Assembly: GCA_900498135.1 (NCBI GenBank) | Contig: LR026961.1 | Span: forward strand, 4,313,552-4,377,551 | Source: an uncultured Desulfatiglans sp. | Lineage (GTDB): Bacteria; Desulfobacterota; DSM-4660; Desulfatiglandales; Desulfatiglandaceae | Direction of reading: 5' to 3' | Length of the DNA stretch: 64,000 bases | Shown here: positions 26,989-37,785 of the stretch, piece after piece | How the letters are laid out: each line of letters begins with the position of its first letter | How positions within the stretch are numbered: position 1 is the first letter of the stretch | The notes under the pieces: generated by a model | Told to the model about the DNA's origin: nothing | Database searches by the model: none | The model's input: the letters and a program-made list of their open reading frames with translations, nothing else | Made by a program: the position numbers and the translations under genes

Positions 26989-29345
26989 TTTCCCTCGAAG
27001 CCCAGATCGAATTCGCTGAAATGCCCCGCGCGCGCGGCCGCCGGCTCCGGGCTCACATCCTTCGGCTCGGTGCCCTCCACGAAGGCCTGGAGGACGGTTC
27101 GACCGGATGATGGGCCTGGAAGGAGCCCCGTCTTGGCATCGATCCGCGCAAAGACAATCCCCTCGGGCACCTCGAAATCCCTCACCGGTTTCCCCTCGAG
27201 CGCCGCCTGCATGAAGTACAGCCAGATCGGGCTGGCTGCACGGGATCCGGTCTCGTTCCGGGCCATGGACCGCTGATCGTCATAGCCGACCCAGACCCCG
27301 GTGACGAGGTCCGGGGTGAACCCCAGGAACCAGGCATCCCGCAGATCGTTCGTCGTCCCTGTCTTCCCGGCGGCGGGGCGCTGCAGCGCCTTGACCCGCG
27401 CGCCCGTCCCCTCCTCGACCACCGCCTTCATCAGATCGGTCATCACATACGCAGTCTCTTTCGAGATCACCTGTTCGGCCTCGGCGTGGTTTTCCTCCAG
27501 CACCCTTCCATCGCGATCCACAATGCGGGTCACAAAGACCGGCGGTGCAGCCTTGCCCTCGTTGGCGAAGACCGCATAGGCCCGCGTCAGTTCCAGCAGG
27601 GACACACCGGAGGAGCCGAGGGCCAGGGACAGATCCGGGGACAGATCCGACTCGATGCCGAGTTTCCGGGCGTATTCGATCGTGTAGGGAACACCGATCC
27701 TGCGCAGGAGCTTGATGGTGATCACGTTGCGCGACTGCGCCAGGGCCGTACGCATGAGGGTCGGCCCATAGAAGGTATCCTTGTAGTTTTTGGGCTTCCA
27801 AACGGAGCCCGCCTCCCCGCCCTCGGCGACGATCGGCGAATCCATCAGGATGTCAGCCGGCGTCATGCCCTTGTCGAGGGCGGCGGCGTAGACGATGGGC
27901 TTGAAGGCCGACCCGGGCTGCCGTTTTGCCTGCGTTGCCCGGTTGTACTGGCTCTCGTTCCAATCTTTTCCCCCCACCATGGCCAGAACGGCCCTCGTCG
28001 CCGGATCCATGGCCAGGATCGCCCCCTGCGCCTCGGGGGTCTGTTCGAGCGCCGCCACCTGCGAATACCCCTCCGGCGGGTCCTCGGCAAGGAGGCGGAC
28101 CAGGATGAGGTCACCCTGGCGCAGGGCCGTGGAGGGTTTTTTCAGGTTGGCGGCGTAATAGGCCGCCCGCGGGTTCGGCTTGCGCGCCCAGGCCATATGA
28201 CTCAGGGGGAGCAGCGCCTTCTCATGGCCCAGCCCGACCGACACAGCCCCCCCGCCGTCGTCGACCGCGAGCACCAGCCCCTCGACGATATCACCGGCCT
28301 TCGGCGGGGCTTCTGCGAAACGCCCGGCCTGCTCTTCCAGAAACCGAACCGCCTCGGCGCCCTCGACACGACGCAGTGGACCCCGGTAGCCCTCCCGTTT
28401 GTCCAAATCCCCCAGGCCGCGCAGAAGCGCCTCTTTGGCCAACGCCTGAAGCTTCAGGTCGACGGTGGTGTGGATCTCGAGCCCTCCCCGATAGAGCATG
28501 TCCCGGCCGTAACGCTCCAGGACGTCCCGGCGCACATGCTCCGTAAAGTAGGGCGCCTTCTGGAAGGTGTTGTCCTCGCGCTCCCGGATGTCGAGCTCTT
28601 CTGCAAGAGCCGCTTGGAACGCCTCCCGCGTGATGAATCCTTCCTCCACCATCCGTTCGAGCACATAGCGCTGCCTGGCCTTGGCCCGATCGAAGTGCCT
28701 GACCGGCGAATAGCGCGCCGGCGCCTGCGGCAGACCCGCGAGCAACGCCGATTCGGCGAGGGTCAACTCCTCGACCGTCTTGCCGAAATAGGTATCGGCC
28801 GCGGCCTGCACCCCGTAGGCGCCCTGCCCGAGGTAAATCTGGTTCAGATACAGGTAAAGAATCTCGTGCTTGGTGAACACCCGCTCGACCTGGAGGGACA
28901 GGGTGGCCTCCCGGACTTTGCGCCGGTAGGTCCTTTCCGGGTTTTTCAACAGCAGGGACTTCGTGACCTGCTGGGTGATGGTGCTCCCGCCCTGCTCGAT
29001 CCTGCCTGCCGTGAAATTGCGGAGCATCGCCCGGACGATGCTCTTGATGTCGACCCCTTCGTGCTCGAAGAACCGCGCGTCTTCAGCGGCCACAAAGGCC
29101 TCGACCAGGTGGTCCGGACAGGCGTCGAGATCGACGAGCACCCGCTTCTCCTCCCAGAACCGGCCGATGACCTCGCCGTCGGCGCTGTAGACCCGCGTCA
29201 CCACCGGCGGCCTGTAATCCTTCAGAACCCCGATATACGGGAGGTTGCTCGACCAGATGTACCAGAAGTAGACGCCCACACCGAGCAGCCCCAGCAGGAC
29301 CACCCCGAAAAGGATGGAAAATCCCAGAAAAAGACGCTTCAACAA
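26985..29345 (-). CDS. mrcA: Bifunctional penicillin-binding protein 1A
   Basis: The 786-residue class A PBP has an N-terminal membrane anchor (about 7-29), a glycosyltransferase domain with the catalytic Glu of EDARFFEHEG, an intervening OB-like domain and a transpeptidase domain with Ser in PGSAFKP, SRN and KTGTT. It polymerises and cross-links peptidoglycan in the periplasm. It is translationally coupled to lptB (ATGA overlap), linking cell wall and outer membrane building in one transcript. Confidence 0.95.
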   Translation of the reverse strand: MLKRLFLGFSILFGVVLLGLLGVGVYFWYIWSSNLPYIGVLKDYRPPVVTRVYSADGEVIGRFWEEKRVLVDLDACPDHLVEAFVAAEDARFFEHEGVDIKSIVRAMLRNFTAGRIEQGGSTITQQVTKSLLLKNPERTYRRKVREATLSLQVERVFTKHEILYLYLNQIYLGQGAYGVQAAADTYFGKTVEELTLAESALLAGLPQAPARYSPVRHFDRAKARQRYVLERMVEEGFITREAFQAALAEELDIREREDNTFQKAPYFTEHVRRDVLERYGRDMLYRGGLEIHTTVDLKLQALAKEALLRGLGDLDKREGYRGPLRRVEGAEAVRFLEEQAGRFAEAPPKAGDIVEGLVLAVDDGGGAVSVGLGHEKALLPLSHMAWARKPNPRAAYYAANLKKPSTALRQGDLILVRLLAEDPPEGYSQVAALEQTPEAQGAILAMDPATRAVLAMVGGKDWNESQYNRATQAKRQPGSAFKPIVYAAALDKGMTPADILMDSPIVAEGGEAGSVWKPKNYKDTFYGPTLMRTALAQSRNVITIKLLRRIGVPYTIEYARKLGIESDLSPDLSLALGSSGVSLLELTRAYAVFANEGKAAPPVFVTRIVDRDGRVLEENHAEAEQVISKETAYVMTDLMKAVVEEGTGARVKALQRPAAGKTGTTNDLRDAWFLGFTPDLVTGVWVGYDDQRSMARNETGSRAASPIWLYFMQAALEGKPVRDFEVPEGIVFARIDAKTGLLPGPSSGRTVLQAFVEGTEPKDVSPEPAAARAGHFSEFDLGFEGN

Positions 29346-29555
29346 GACGTGCCCCCATCGCGGCGGACGGCGGTTTCATCCGAACCTTCGTTTACGCCCC
29401 GCGCCGAAGGCCCTGCCGCCCGCCTCACAAAAAAAACGATAACCGATGCCGCAGCACAAGATTATCGCATCGAACCCCTTTTTGTAAAGCTCCGCACGAA
29501 GACCCGTTCTTGTCCGTGCGCCGGCACGGAAGACCCCCATTCCAGGGAGTTTCAC

Positions 29556-29735
29556 AGACGAACATCCACGAGACCTTCCCATTCTCCTGTGAGCCTTCCC
29601 CTCCGCAGCGTTCGAGCGATGGAAGATCCCCTTTTCCGGAAGCCGGATAGACGAATATCCACGAGGCCTCCCCTGCCCGCTGTGAGCCTTCCCTGCACAG
29701 CGTTCGAGCGGAGGCGAGATTCCAGGTCATTTTAC
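29556..29735 (+). repeat. Imperfect tandem repeat of about 93 bp
   Basis: Two units begin AGACGAACATCCACGAG (29556) and AGACGAATATCCACGAG (29649), each followed by a CTGTGAGCCTTCCC block and a CAGCGTTCGAGCG block. They occupy the 447-bp gap between comM and mrcA. No gene is evident in the gap. Confidence 0.55.
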
Positions 29736-29792
29736 AGGCACACGCCAGGATGAACGCCAAGATCGGACCAGAAAACGATTTCCGGCGGATGG

Positions 29793-31313
29793 CTACGCCC
29801 GGTCGAGGGTCCGGTAGCCGATCGCCTCGGCCACGTGGCTCGCTCCGATCGGCTCCGACCCCTCGAGGTCGGCGATGGTGCGGGCGAGTTTGATGATGCG
29901 GGTGTAGGCCCGGGCGGAAAGAGCCAGGCGCTGCATCGCGGTGTCGAGGAGTTTCGCGGGCTCCGCCCCGAGCGGACAGAAGCGCCGCAGGTGCCGGTTG
30001 GTCATCTGCGCGTTGGCATAGATCCCTTCGCCTTCGAACCGGGCGCGCTGGATCTCCCGCGCCTTATCGACCCGCCCACGGATGAGCGCCGAGGGGTCGC
30101 CGCTGGTGCCGGCCCCGATATCCCGGTAATCCACCGCCTGCACCTCGATGTGCATGTCGATCCGGTCCGAAAGCGGGCCGGAGATCCGGCTCCGGTAACG
30201 CTGGATCTGAACCGGGGTGCAGACGCATTCCTTTCGCGGGTTGCCGTAGTGCCCGCACGCGCACGGGTTCATGGCCGCAACGAGCATGAAGCGCGCCGGG
30301 TAGGTGACCTTGAAGCGCGCGCGGGCAAGCGTCACGGATCCGTCCTCCATGGGCTGCCGCATGACCTCGAGCGCGCCCCTGTGAAACTCCGGCAGTTCGT
30401 CCAGGAACAGCACCCCGTTGTGGGCGAGGCTGACCTCCCCCGGCATGGGGATGTAGCCTCCGCCGACCAGGCCCGCATCCGAGATGGTGTGGTGAGGCGA
30501 CCGGAAAGGGCGGGAGCGGAGGAGGCCGCCGCCCTCTGGCATCAACCCCATCACGCTGTAAACCTTGGAGGTCTCGAGCGACTCTTCGAGGCCGAGTTCA
30601 GGCAGGATCGTCGGCAGACGGCGCGCCAGCATGGTCTTTCCCGCCCCTGGCGGGCCGATCATGAGCACGTTATGCCCTCCGGCCGCCGCGATCTCGAGGG
30701 CCCTCTTGGCGTCTTCCTGGCCGAGGACCTCGTTGTAATCCGGCTCGACGGACCCCGCGGAAGTCCTTGGCGTGGCCTGCGGGCTGGCAGGCGTTATCGT
30801 TTCCTCTCGATTCAGGACGGCGGCGACCTGCGAGAGGCTTTCGACCGGAAACACGTCGATCCCGCGGACGACGGCGGCCTCCGCCGCGTTGGAACCCGGA
30901 AGAAAGATGCCCTCGAAGCCGAAGGACCTGGCGGCCGCCGCGATCGGCAGGATGCCTTTGACCGGACGCACGCTTCCGTCCAGGGCGAGCTCCCCCAGGA
31001 AGAGATGCCCCTCATCGATGCAGGCCGGGATCGACCCCGTGGCGGCGAGGATCCCCAGGGCGATCGGCAGATCGAAAGCCGACCCCTCCTTGCGGATGTC
31101 GGCCGGCGCCAGATTGACGGTGATCCTGTCGGACGGGAAGGTGAAGCCCGAGTTCTTGATCGCAGCCTTGACGCGCTCCTTGCTTTCACGTACGGCCCCT
31201 TCGGCGAGGCCCACCGTGGCGAAGGCGGGAAGCCCTTGTGCGATGTCCACTTCTACCTGAACGATGTATGCATCGATGCCGAGGACGGCGCTGCTGAGGA
31301 TCCTGGAGAGCAT
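29793..31313 (-). CDS. comM: YifB/ComM-family Mg-chelatase-like AAA ATPase
   Basis: I prefer ATG 31313 (MLSRILSSAVLGIDAY), the usual family N-terminus, over the longer frame from 31349. The 506-residue protein has an N-terminal Lon-protease-like fold (residues 1-170), an AAA+ domain with Walker A GPPGAGKT and Walker B VLFLDELPEF, and a C-terminal Mg_chelatase_C domain (CACGHYGNP; SARAYTRIIKLARTIADL). ComM is known in other bacteria as a branch-migration helicase used in natural transformation. Divergent from rpoZ, with two repeat copies between. Confidence 0.9.
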   Translation of the reverse strand: MLSRILSSAVLGIDAYIVQVEVDIAQGLPAFATVGLAEGAVRESKERVKAAIKNSGFTFPSDRITVNLAPADIRKEGSAFDLPIALGILAATGSIPACIDEGHLFLGELALDGSVRPVKGILPIAAAARSFGFEGIFLPGSNAAEAAVVRGIDVFPVESLSQVAAVLNREETITPASPQATPRTSAGSVEPDYNEVLGQEDAKRALEIAAAGGHNVLMIGPPGAGKTMLARRLPTILPELGLEESLETSKVYSVMGLMPEGGGLLRSRPFRSPHHTISDAGLVGGGYIPMPGEVSLAHNGVLFLDELPEFHRGALEVMRQPMEDGSVTLARARFKVTYPARFMLVAAMNPCACGHYGNPRKECVCTPVQIQRYRSRISGPLSDRIDMHIEVQAVDYRDIGAGTSGDPSALIRGRVDKAREIQRARFEGEGIYANAQMTNRHLRRFCPLGAEPAKLLDTAMQRLALSARAYTRIIKLARTIADLEGSEPIGASHVAEAIGYRTLDRA

Positions 31314-31405
31314 GGGGAATGAACCGCCGGCGGTGTTGGAGGTTTGCATTTTTATGGTTTACAGCTAGCACATTAAGGTGTATAAAGCAAAGTTTATTTT
31401 AGATT

Positions 31406-31581
31406 GTGTCCATCAGGAAATGATTTCGCGGTAGGACTCAGTTTCCAACCCGGGAATGAGGATTTTTGGCCAAGATCAAGGAAATCAAGCGTTTGTGCGG
31501 AGGCGACCTGCAGGTCGCCGCACAAGCAAACGTACAGATTGACGCCGAGATGGGCCAAAAAGACCATTTCCGGATGGAAAC
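31406..31581 (+). repeat. 176-bp palindromic repeat, copy B
   Basis: A slightly diverged copy (left end GTGTCCATCAGGAAATG, right end intact) in the same orientation as copy A. The central palindrome GGCGACCTGCAGGTCGCC is perfect. It lies 65 bp before copy C between comM and rpoZ. Confidence 0.9.
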
Positions 31582-31645
31582 AAACTAGATTGTCCAACAT
31601 GTTCCATCGCTGCGGGGCGGCATCAACCGCCTCTTGGGCGAATGT

Positions 31646-31817
31646 GTTTCCGGGAATGATTTCCCCTTATAATCCAGTTTCCAACCCGGAAAAGAGGATT
31701 TTTGGCCAAGATCAAGCAAATCAAGCGTTTGTGCGGAGGCGATTTGCAGGTCGCCGCACAGGCAAACGCGCAGATTGACGCCGAGATTGGCCAAAATGAC
31801 CATTTCCAGATGGAAAC
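31646..31817 (+). repeat. Palindromic repeat, copy C
   Basis: A 172-bp copy in tandem orientation with copy B and more diverged: left end GTTTCCGGGAATG, central palindrome with one mismatch (GATTTGCAGGTC), right end CATTTCCAGATGGAAAC. It ends 23 bp before the rpoZ start codon, so rpoZ 5' sequence lies within it. Confidence 0.88.
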
Positions 31818-31840
31818 GACCTGAAATCTGGAGAGCAAGC

Positions 31841-32188
31841 ATGGCCAGAATCACCGTAGAAGACTGTTTGAAGCAGATCGACAACCGCTTCGGTCTGATT
31901 CACCTTGCAGCCAAAAGGGTGCGCCAGCTCAGAAAAGGGGCCGAACCGCTGGTCACCTGCAAAAACAAGGACATCGTCACGGCGCTGAGGGAGATCGCCG
32001 CAAGAAAGGTCATTGCGAGGGAGCCGGCTGACGAATCCGCCCGCCTGGAGTCGAGAGACTCGCTGCTCCTGGAGGGCATCGCCGAGTCGTTCACCGCCGT
32101 CGCTTCTCCGATCGAACAGACCGAACCCGAAGCGGACGAGTTGCAGGCCGAGGAAGAAGCACCGGAAGCACCCGAGAAAATCGAATAG
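31841..32188 (+). CDS. rpoZ: RNA polymerase omega subunit
   Basis: From ATG 31841 (GGAGAG upstream) the 115-residue protein has the omega core [19 protein letters not shown] and [17 protein letters not shown], followed by an acidic Glu-rich tail. A longer frame from 31775 only translates repeat sequence. It helps assemble RNA polymerase and supports ppGpp response. dnaJ follows 9 bp later, suggesting co-transcription. Confidence 0.93.
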   Translation: MARITVEDCLKQIDNRFGLIHLAAKRVRQLRKGAEPLVTCKNKDIVTALREIAARKVIAREPADESARLESRDSLLLEGIAESFTAVASPIEQTEPEADELQAEEEAPEAPEKIE

Positions 32189-33316
<1,128 letters not shown>

Positions 33317-33456
33317 CAGCGGGAGACGTTTCCGGATGCCCGCCGGAGACGATCCGTTCGACAGGTGCCACAGGGGCACCGCACTGGCTTCACATCGTCA
33401 CCTGATGGTGTTCATCGTTCAACATCTAATGCCTTGTGAAAGCGGAGCAGAGACTC

Positions 33457-33825
33457 ATGATGATGACGGAAGAGAAGAAGGAAGAATTCAGAAAACTCCT
33501 CAACGAGCGGATGGAAGCGCTGCTCGAAGAAGCCAACAAGACGGTGAGCGGCATGACCGATCAGCGGGAGAACTACCCGGACCCGACCGACAGGGCCTCC
33601 ATGGAATCCGAGCGAAATTTCACCCTGCGGATCCGTGATCGGGAACGGAAGTTGATCGGCAAGATCAAGGAAGCCCTCGAGCGCCTCGACAGCGGCACGT
33701 TCGGCATCTGTGAATCCTGCGGCGAAGACATCTCGGAAGAGCGCTTGAAGGCGCGTCCGGTCACCACCCTGTGCATCGAGTGCAAAAAGAAGCAGGAAAA
33801 CGAGGAAAGGCTTCGCGGGGTCTGA
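33457..33825 (+). CDS. dksA: DksA/TraR-family transcription factor
   Basis: From ATG 33457 the 122-residue protein has a coiled-coil N-terminal half with the DksA-like tip region NYPDPTDRASMESER and a C4 zinc finger (CESCGEDI...CIEC). DksA binds the RNA polymerase secondary channel and acts with ppGpp. It follows dnaJ by 140 bp, close to rpoZ whose product shapes the same ppGpp site. An in-frame GTG at 33436 is a weaker alternative. Confidence 0.9.
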   Translation: MMMTEEKKEEFRKLLNERMEALLEEANKTVSGMTDQRENYPDPTDRASMESERNFTLRIRDRERKLIGKIKEALERLDSGTFGICESCGEDISEERLKARPVTTLCIECKKKQENEERLRGV

Positions 33826-33954
33826 TACCGGCTGCAAACCACCTTTCCGATCAACCGGCCGGATTCGGGCCCCGAACCCGGCCGCCCTACCGGGAAGCCC
33901 AACCTGCCTGATCGACGGCAGCACGCACAGCCGCATGGTGCCCTATTGCACGAT

Positions 33955-36672
33955 ATGGAAAAAGAGCCTGAGAACACGCCCGAGGCCGAGCGGCCGGGCG
34001 AGGATTACGAAGAGGTCATCACGACCCACATCAACGCGGATTTCGACGCGCTCGCGTCCATGATCGCCGCCAGCAAGCTTTATCCCAAAGCAGCGCTCGT
34101 CTTTCCCGGCTCCCAGGAAAAAAACCTCCGGAACTTTTTCGTCCACTCCACCTCCTACCTCTTCAACTTCGCGAAGCTGAGGCAGATCCGCCTGAGCCGG
34201 ATCAAGCGCCTGATCCTGGTCGACACCCGCCAGCGCGACCGGATCGGGAAGTTCGCCGGAATCCTCGGAAAGAAGGGCCTCGAGGTCCACATCTACGATC
34301 ATCACCCGGACTCGGAGGATGACGTCCGCGGCGACCTGGAGGTCGTCCGCAAGATCGGCTCGAACACCGCCCTTTTGACCGGCCTCATCCGGGAGCGGGG
34401 CATCGAGGTCTCTCCGATCGAGGCCACGATCATGTGCCTCGGCATCCACGAGGACACCGGCTCCTTTACCTTCTCCTCCACCACCGCCGAGGATTACCGC
34501 GCCGCGGGGTGGCTCGCCGAAATGGGCGCCGACCACAACGTCGTCGCGGATCTCCTCACGCGGGAGCTGACCACGGAACAGGTCTGGATCCTGAACGATC
34601 TCACCCGCTCGGCAACCACCCATGCCGTCAACGGGATCGACGTCGTCATCACCGAGGTGATCCGGGACGATTACGTCGGGGACTTCGCCGTCCTGGTCCA
34701 CAAGTTCATGGACATGGAGAACCTGAACGTCATTTTAGCGCTCGCCCAGATGGAAGACCGGACCTATCTCGTTGCGCGCAGCCGCATCCCCGACGTGAAC
34801 GTGGGAGAGATCGCGGTCGCGCTGGGCGGCGGCGGGCATCCGCAGGCCGCCTCGGCCACCGTCAAGGACAAGACCCTGGTCCAGGTCAAGAGCGATCTCA
34901 TGACCATTTTGAAGACCGCCGTCAACCCCAAAAAGACCGCCGCCGACATGATGTCCTCGCCGGTCCTGCACATCGCACCCGGGGAAACCGTCCAGAAGGC
35001 CTCGGACATCATGACCCGGTACAACATCAACGTCCTGCTGGTCATCGATGAAACGGGGTGCCTGCTCGGGTACGTGACACGTCAGGTCGTTGAAAAGGCT
35101 GTTTTCTTCGGCCTCAACCACATCAAGGTCGCCGATTACATGAACATCGAGTTCGCCACCGTGCGCCCGGAGGCCACCCTCAAGGAGGTCCAGGAGCTGA
35201 TCATCCGGACGCGCCTGAGGATCCTGCCGGTGGTGGAGGACGACGAGGTCGTCGGCGTCATCACCCGCACGGATCTCCTCGCCATCCTGATGGGCGACCA
35301 GACCGAGCCCGAATTGTTCTATGACGCCAAGAGCACTCCGCAGCTGCCGCGTACGAAGAACATGATCAGCCTGCTGAACGAGCGTCTGCCGGACCCCATC
35401 CTGGAGCTCCTGCGCCGCTTCGGACGGGTGGCTGACGACCTCGAGTACAACGCCTATCTGGTGGGCGGGATGGTGCGCGACATCCTTCTCAAACGCGACA
35501 ATCTGGACATGGATATCGTCGTCGAAGGGGACGGCATCGAGTTCGCCCATGAATATGCCAGGATTTACGGTGGAAGGGTCCGCAGCCACCGGAAGTTCCG
35601 AACCGCCGTGCTCATCCTGCCGGACACCACCAAGGTCGATATCGCGACGGCCCGCATGGAATACTACGAGGCCCCCGGTGCGCCGCCCATCGTAGAGACC
35701 AGCTCGCTCAAAATGGACCTTTACCGCAGGGACTTCACGATCAACACCCTCGCCGTCAAACTCAACGAGCGGCATTTCGGGGTTCTGATCGACTATTTCG
35801 GCGCACAGAAAGACTTCAAGGAACGCGTGCTGCGGGTCCTGCACAACCTCAGCTTCGTCGAGGACCCGACGCGGATCCTGCGCGCCATCCGCTTCGAACA
35901 GCGCTTCGGTTTCAAGATCGGGAAGCTCACCCTCTCTCTGATCAAGAACGCTGTCAAGATCAACTGCTTCAAGGACGTGAGCGGACAAAGGCTGTTCCAC
36001 GAACTGAAGCTCCTCCTGATGGAGCAGAACCCGATCGGGGCCATCGAGCAGATGGACGTCTTCAATCTGCTCCCGGTCATCTCACCCCAGATCACCTATA
36101 CGGACGCCTTCAGGAACCTGCTCGAAGAGATCGAGAACGTGGCGGCCTGGTACCGTCTGCTCTATCTCGACGAACCCTTCGACGCCTGGAAACTCTACTG
36201 GCACGGGCTCACTTCGGTCCTCGACCCGCAAAACCTGCGGGAGCTCGCCAAACGCTTCGGGATGAACGACCTCGAGGGCCGAGCCCTGGTGGAGCAGCGG
36301 GAGCAGTCCGAAGAGCTGTTGAATGTCCTCTTCCGATTCCAGGGGGACAACTACCAGCTCTACTGCCTGCTGACGCCCTACCATACGGAGACGCTCCTCT
36401 ACCTGATGGCGCGAGCCAACAACGAGCGTGTGCGCAAGCTGATCTCGAACTATTTCACGCGGCTCAAGGGGACCCGGGTGCACCTGCGAGGCCGGGATCT
36501 GCTGGAGATGGGGTTCGAATCGGGTCCGCTTTTCCGGGACATCTTCGAGGCCCTCATGGAGGCCCATCTGAACGGCCGCGTCAAGACCCGCGAGGACGAA
36601 GTGGACTTCGTACGCCGGCGCTACCCTGCTTTTCCCGGCGCGGAACGGGCCGGGGAGGCCGAGGCTCCCTGA
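33955..36672 (+). CDS. DHH / CBS / tRNA nucleotidyltransferase fusion (CCA-adding type)
   Basis: The ~905-residue protein joins four modules. First is a DHH phosphoesterase (THINADFDALAS; DHHPD), then its DHHA1 half (GGGGHPQAAS), two CBS domains (about 315-440), and a class II poly(A) polymerase / CCA-adding head (YLVGGMVRDILL; LDMDIVVEGDG) with an RNA-binding tail. It probably adds or repairs tRNA CCA ends; the DHH part may degrade oligonucleotides. This architecture is known in deltaproteobacteria and Aquificales. I chose ATG 33955 over the TTG at 33946. Confidence 0.9.
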   Translation: MEKEPENTPEAERPGEDYEEVITTHINADFDALASMIAASKLYPKAALVFPGSQEKNLRNFFVHSTSYLFNFAKLRQIRLSRIKRLILVDTRQRDRIGKFAGILGKKGLEVHIYDHHPDSEDDVRGDLEVVRKIGSNTALLTGLIRERGIEVSPIEATIMCLGIHEDTGSFTFSSTTAEDYRAAGWLAEMGADHNVVADLLTRELTTEQVWILNDLTRSATTHAVNGIDVVITEVIRDDYVGDFAVLVHKFMDMENLNVILALAQMEDRTYLVARSRIPDVNVGEIAVALGGGGHPQAASATVKDKTLVQVKSDLMTILKTAVNPKKTAADMMSSPVLHIAPGETVQKASDIMTRYNINVLLVIDETGCLLGYVTRQVVEKAVFFGLNHIKVADYMNIEFATVRPEATLKEVQELIIRTRLRILPVVEDDEVVGVITRTDLLAILMGDQTEPELFYDAKSTPQLPRTKNMISLLNERLPDPILELLRRFGRVADDLEYNAYLVGGMVRDILLKRDNLDMDIVVEGDGIEFAHEYARIYGGRVRSHRKFRTAVLILPDTTKVDIATARMEYYEAPGAPPIVETSSLKMDLYRRDFTINTLAVKLNERHFGVLIDYFGAQKDFKERVLRVLHNLSFVEDPTRILRAIRFEQRFGFKIGKLTLSLIKNAVKINCFKDVSGQRLFHELKLLLMEQNPIGAIEQMDVFNLLPVISPQITYTDAFRNLLEEIENVAAWYRLLYLDEPFDAWKLYWHGLTSVLDPQNLRELAKRFGMNDLEGRALVEQREQSEELLNVLFRFQGDNYQLYCLLTPYHTETLLYLMARANNERVRKLISNYFTRLKGTRVHLRGRDLLEMGFESGPLFRDIFEALMEAHLNGRVKTREDEVDFVRRRYPAFPGAERAGEAEAP

Positions 36673-36775
36673 GGCCGCCGATGCACCCGAACACCCCTTT
36701 TCGGCGCCCATGATCAATCCCCCCGGGGGCGGCCCGCCGTCGCCGGCAAGAATACACACAAGGAGTGGAAGACAG

Positions 36776-37762
36776 ATGGAGAAGAAACGTATCGTGAGCG
36801 GGATGCGCCCCACCGGCAAACTGCACCTCGGCCACCTGCACGGCGCACTGCTCAACTGGAAGCAGCTGCAGGAGACATACACCTGCTTTTATTTCGTGGC
36901 GGACTGGCACGCGCTGACGAGCGAATATGCCGACACCCACATCATCCTCGAGAGCCGCCGCGACATGATCATGGACTGGATCTCGATCGGCCTCGATCCG
37001 CAGGTGTCCACGTTTTTCGTACAATCGGAAATCAAGGAACATGCCGAACTCCATCTGATCTTTTCCATGATCACGCCGCTTCCCTGGCTGGAGAGAAACC
37101 CCACGTACAAGGAGCAACTCCGGGAACTCAGCCAAAAGGATCTTTTCACCTACGGATTTCTCGGCTATCCTGTCCTGCAGGCGGCGGACATCCTGATGTA
37201 CAAGGCGGACGGGGTGCCGGTCGGCGAGGACCAGGCCCCGCACGTTGAGCTGACCCGCGAGATCGCCCGCCGCTTCAACCACATCTTCGGAGCGGAGGTC
37301 TTCCCCGCGCCCGATACCCTGCTCGCCCCCACGAGCAGGCTCCTCGGGATCGACCGGCGGAAGATGAGCAAGAGCTACGGCAACGCGATCTACCTGACGG
37401 ACTCCGACAAGGAGATCGATCAGAAGGTAGCGCAGATGATCACGGACCCCCAGCGGATGAAGCGCACAGACCCCGGGGATCCCGATGTCTGCAACGTCTT
37501 CGCGTTCCACGAGATCTACACAAACCCCGAGACGGTCCAGGAAATCGACCGCGAGTGCCGCAAGGCCGGCATCGGCTGCGTGGAGTGCAAGAAGCGGATG
37601 GCCGAAGGGCTGAAGAAGGGCCTCGAGCCTATCCGGGCGAAGCGGCGGGAACTCGAAAGCGACCCCGGCCGGGTGGATGCCATCATGGAGGAAGGCAACC
37701 AGCGGGCGCGGTCGATCGCCCGCGACACGATGGAGCAGGTGCGGAGCGTGGTCAAAATCTGA
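36776..37762 (+). CDS. trpS: Tryptophanyl-tRNA synthetase
   Basis: From ATG 36776, with AAGGAG upstream, the 328-residue class I synthetase has the HIGH-like motif HLGHL and the KMSKS motif (RKMSKSYGN). It charges tRNA-Trp. A longer frame from 36710 adds a non-conserved stretch. The scpA start is 23 bp downstream, so trpS-scpA-scpB are probably co-transcribed, a common arrangement. Confidence 0.95.
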   Translation: MEKKRIVSGMRPTGKLHLGHLHGALLNWKQLQETYTCFYFVADWHALTSEYADTHIILESRRDMIMDWISIGLDPQVSTFFVQSEIKEHAELHLIFSMITPLPWLERNPTYKEQLRELSQKDLFTYGFLGYPVLQAADILMYKADGVPVGEDQAPHVELTREIARRFNHIFGAEVFPAPDTLLAPTSRLLGIDRRKMSKSYGNAIYLTDSDKEIDQKVAQMITDPQRMKRTDPGDPDVCNVFAFHEIYTNPETVQEIDRECRKAGIGCVECKKRMAEGLKKGLEPIRAKRRELESDPGRVDAIMEEGNQRARSIARDTMEQVRSVVKI

Positions 37763-37785
37763 AACACCCGTCCAGGCTCGGCAGC

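Noticed and set aside
27486-29753. 755-residue forward frame opposite mrcA
   Set aside because: It is an antisense shadow of a well-supported penicillin-binding protein gene.
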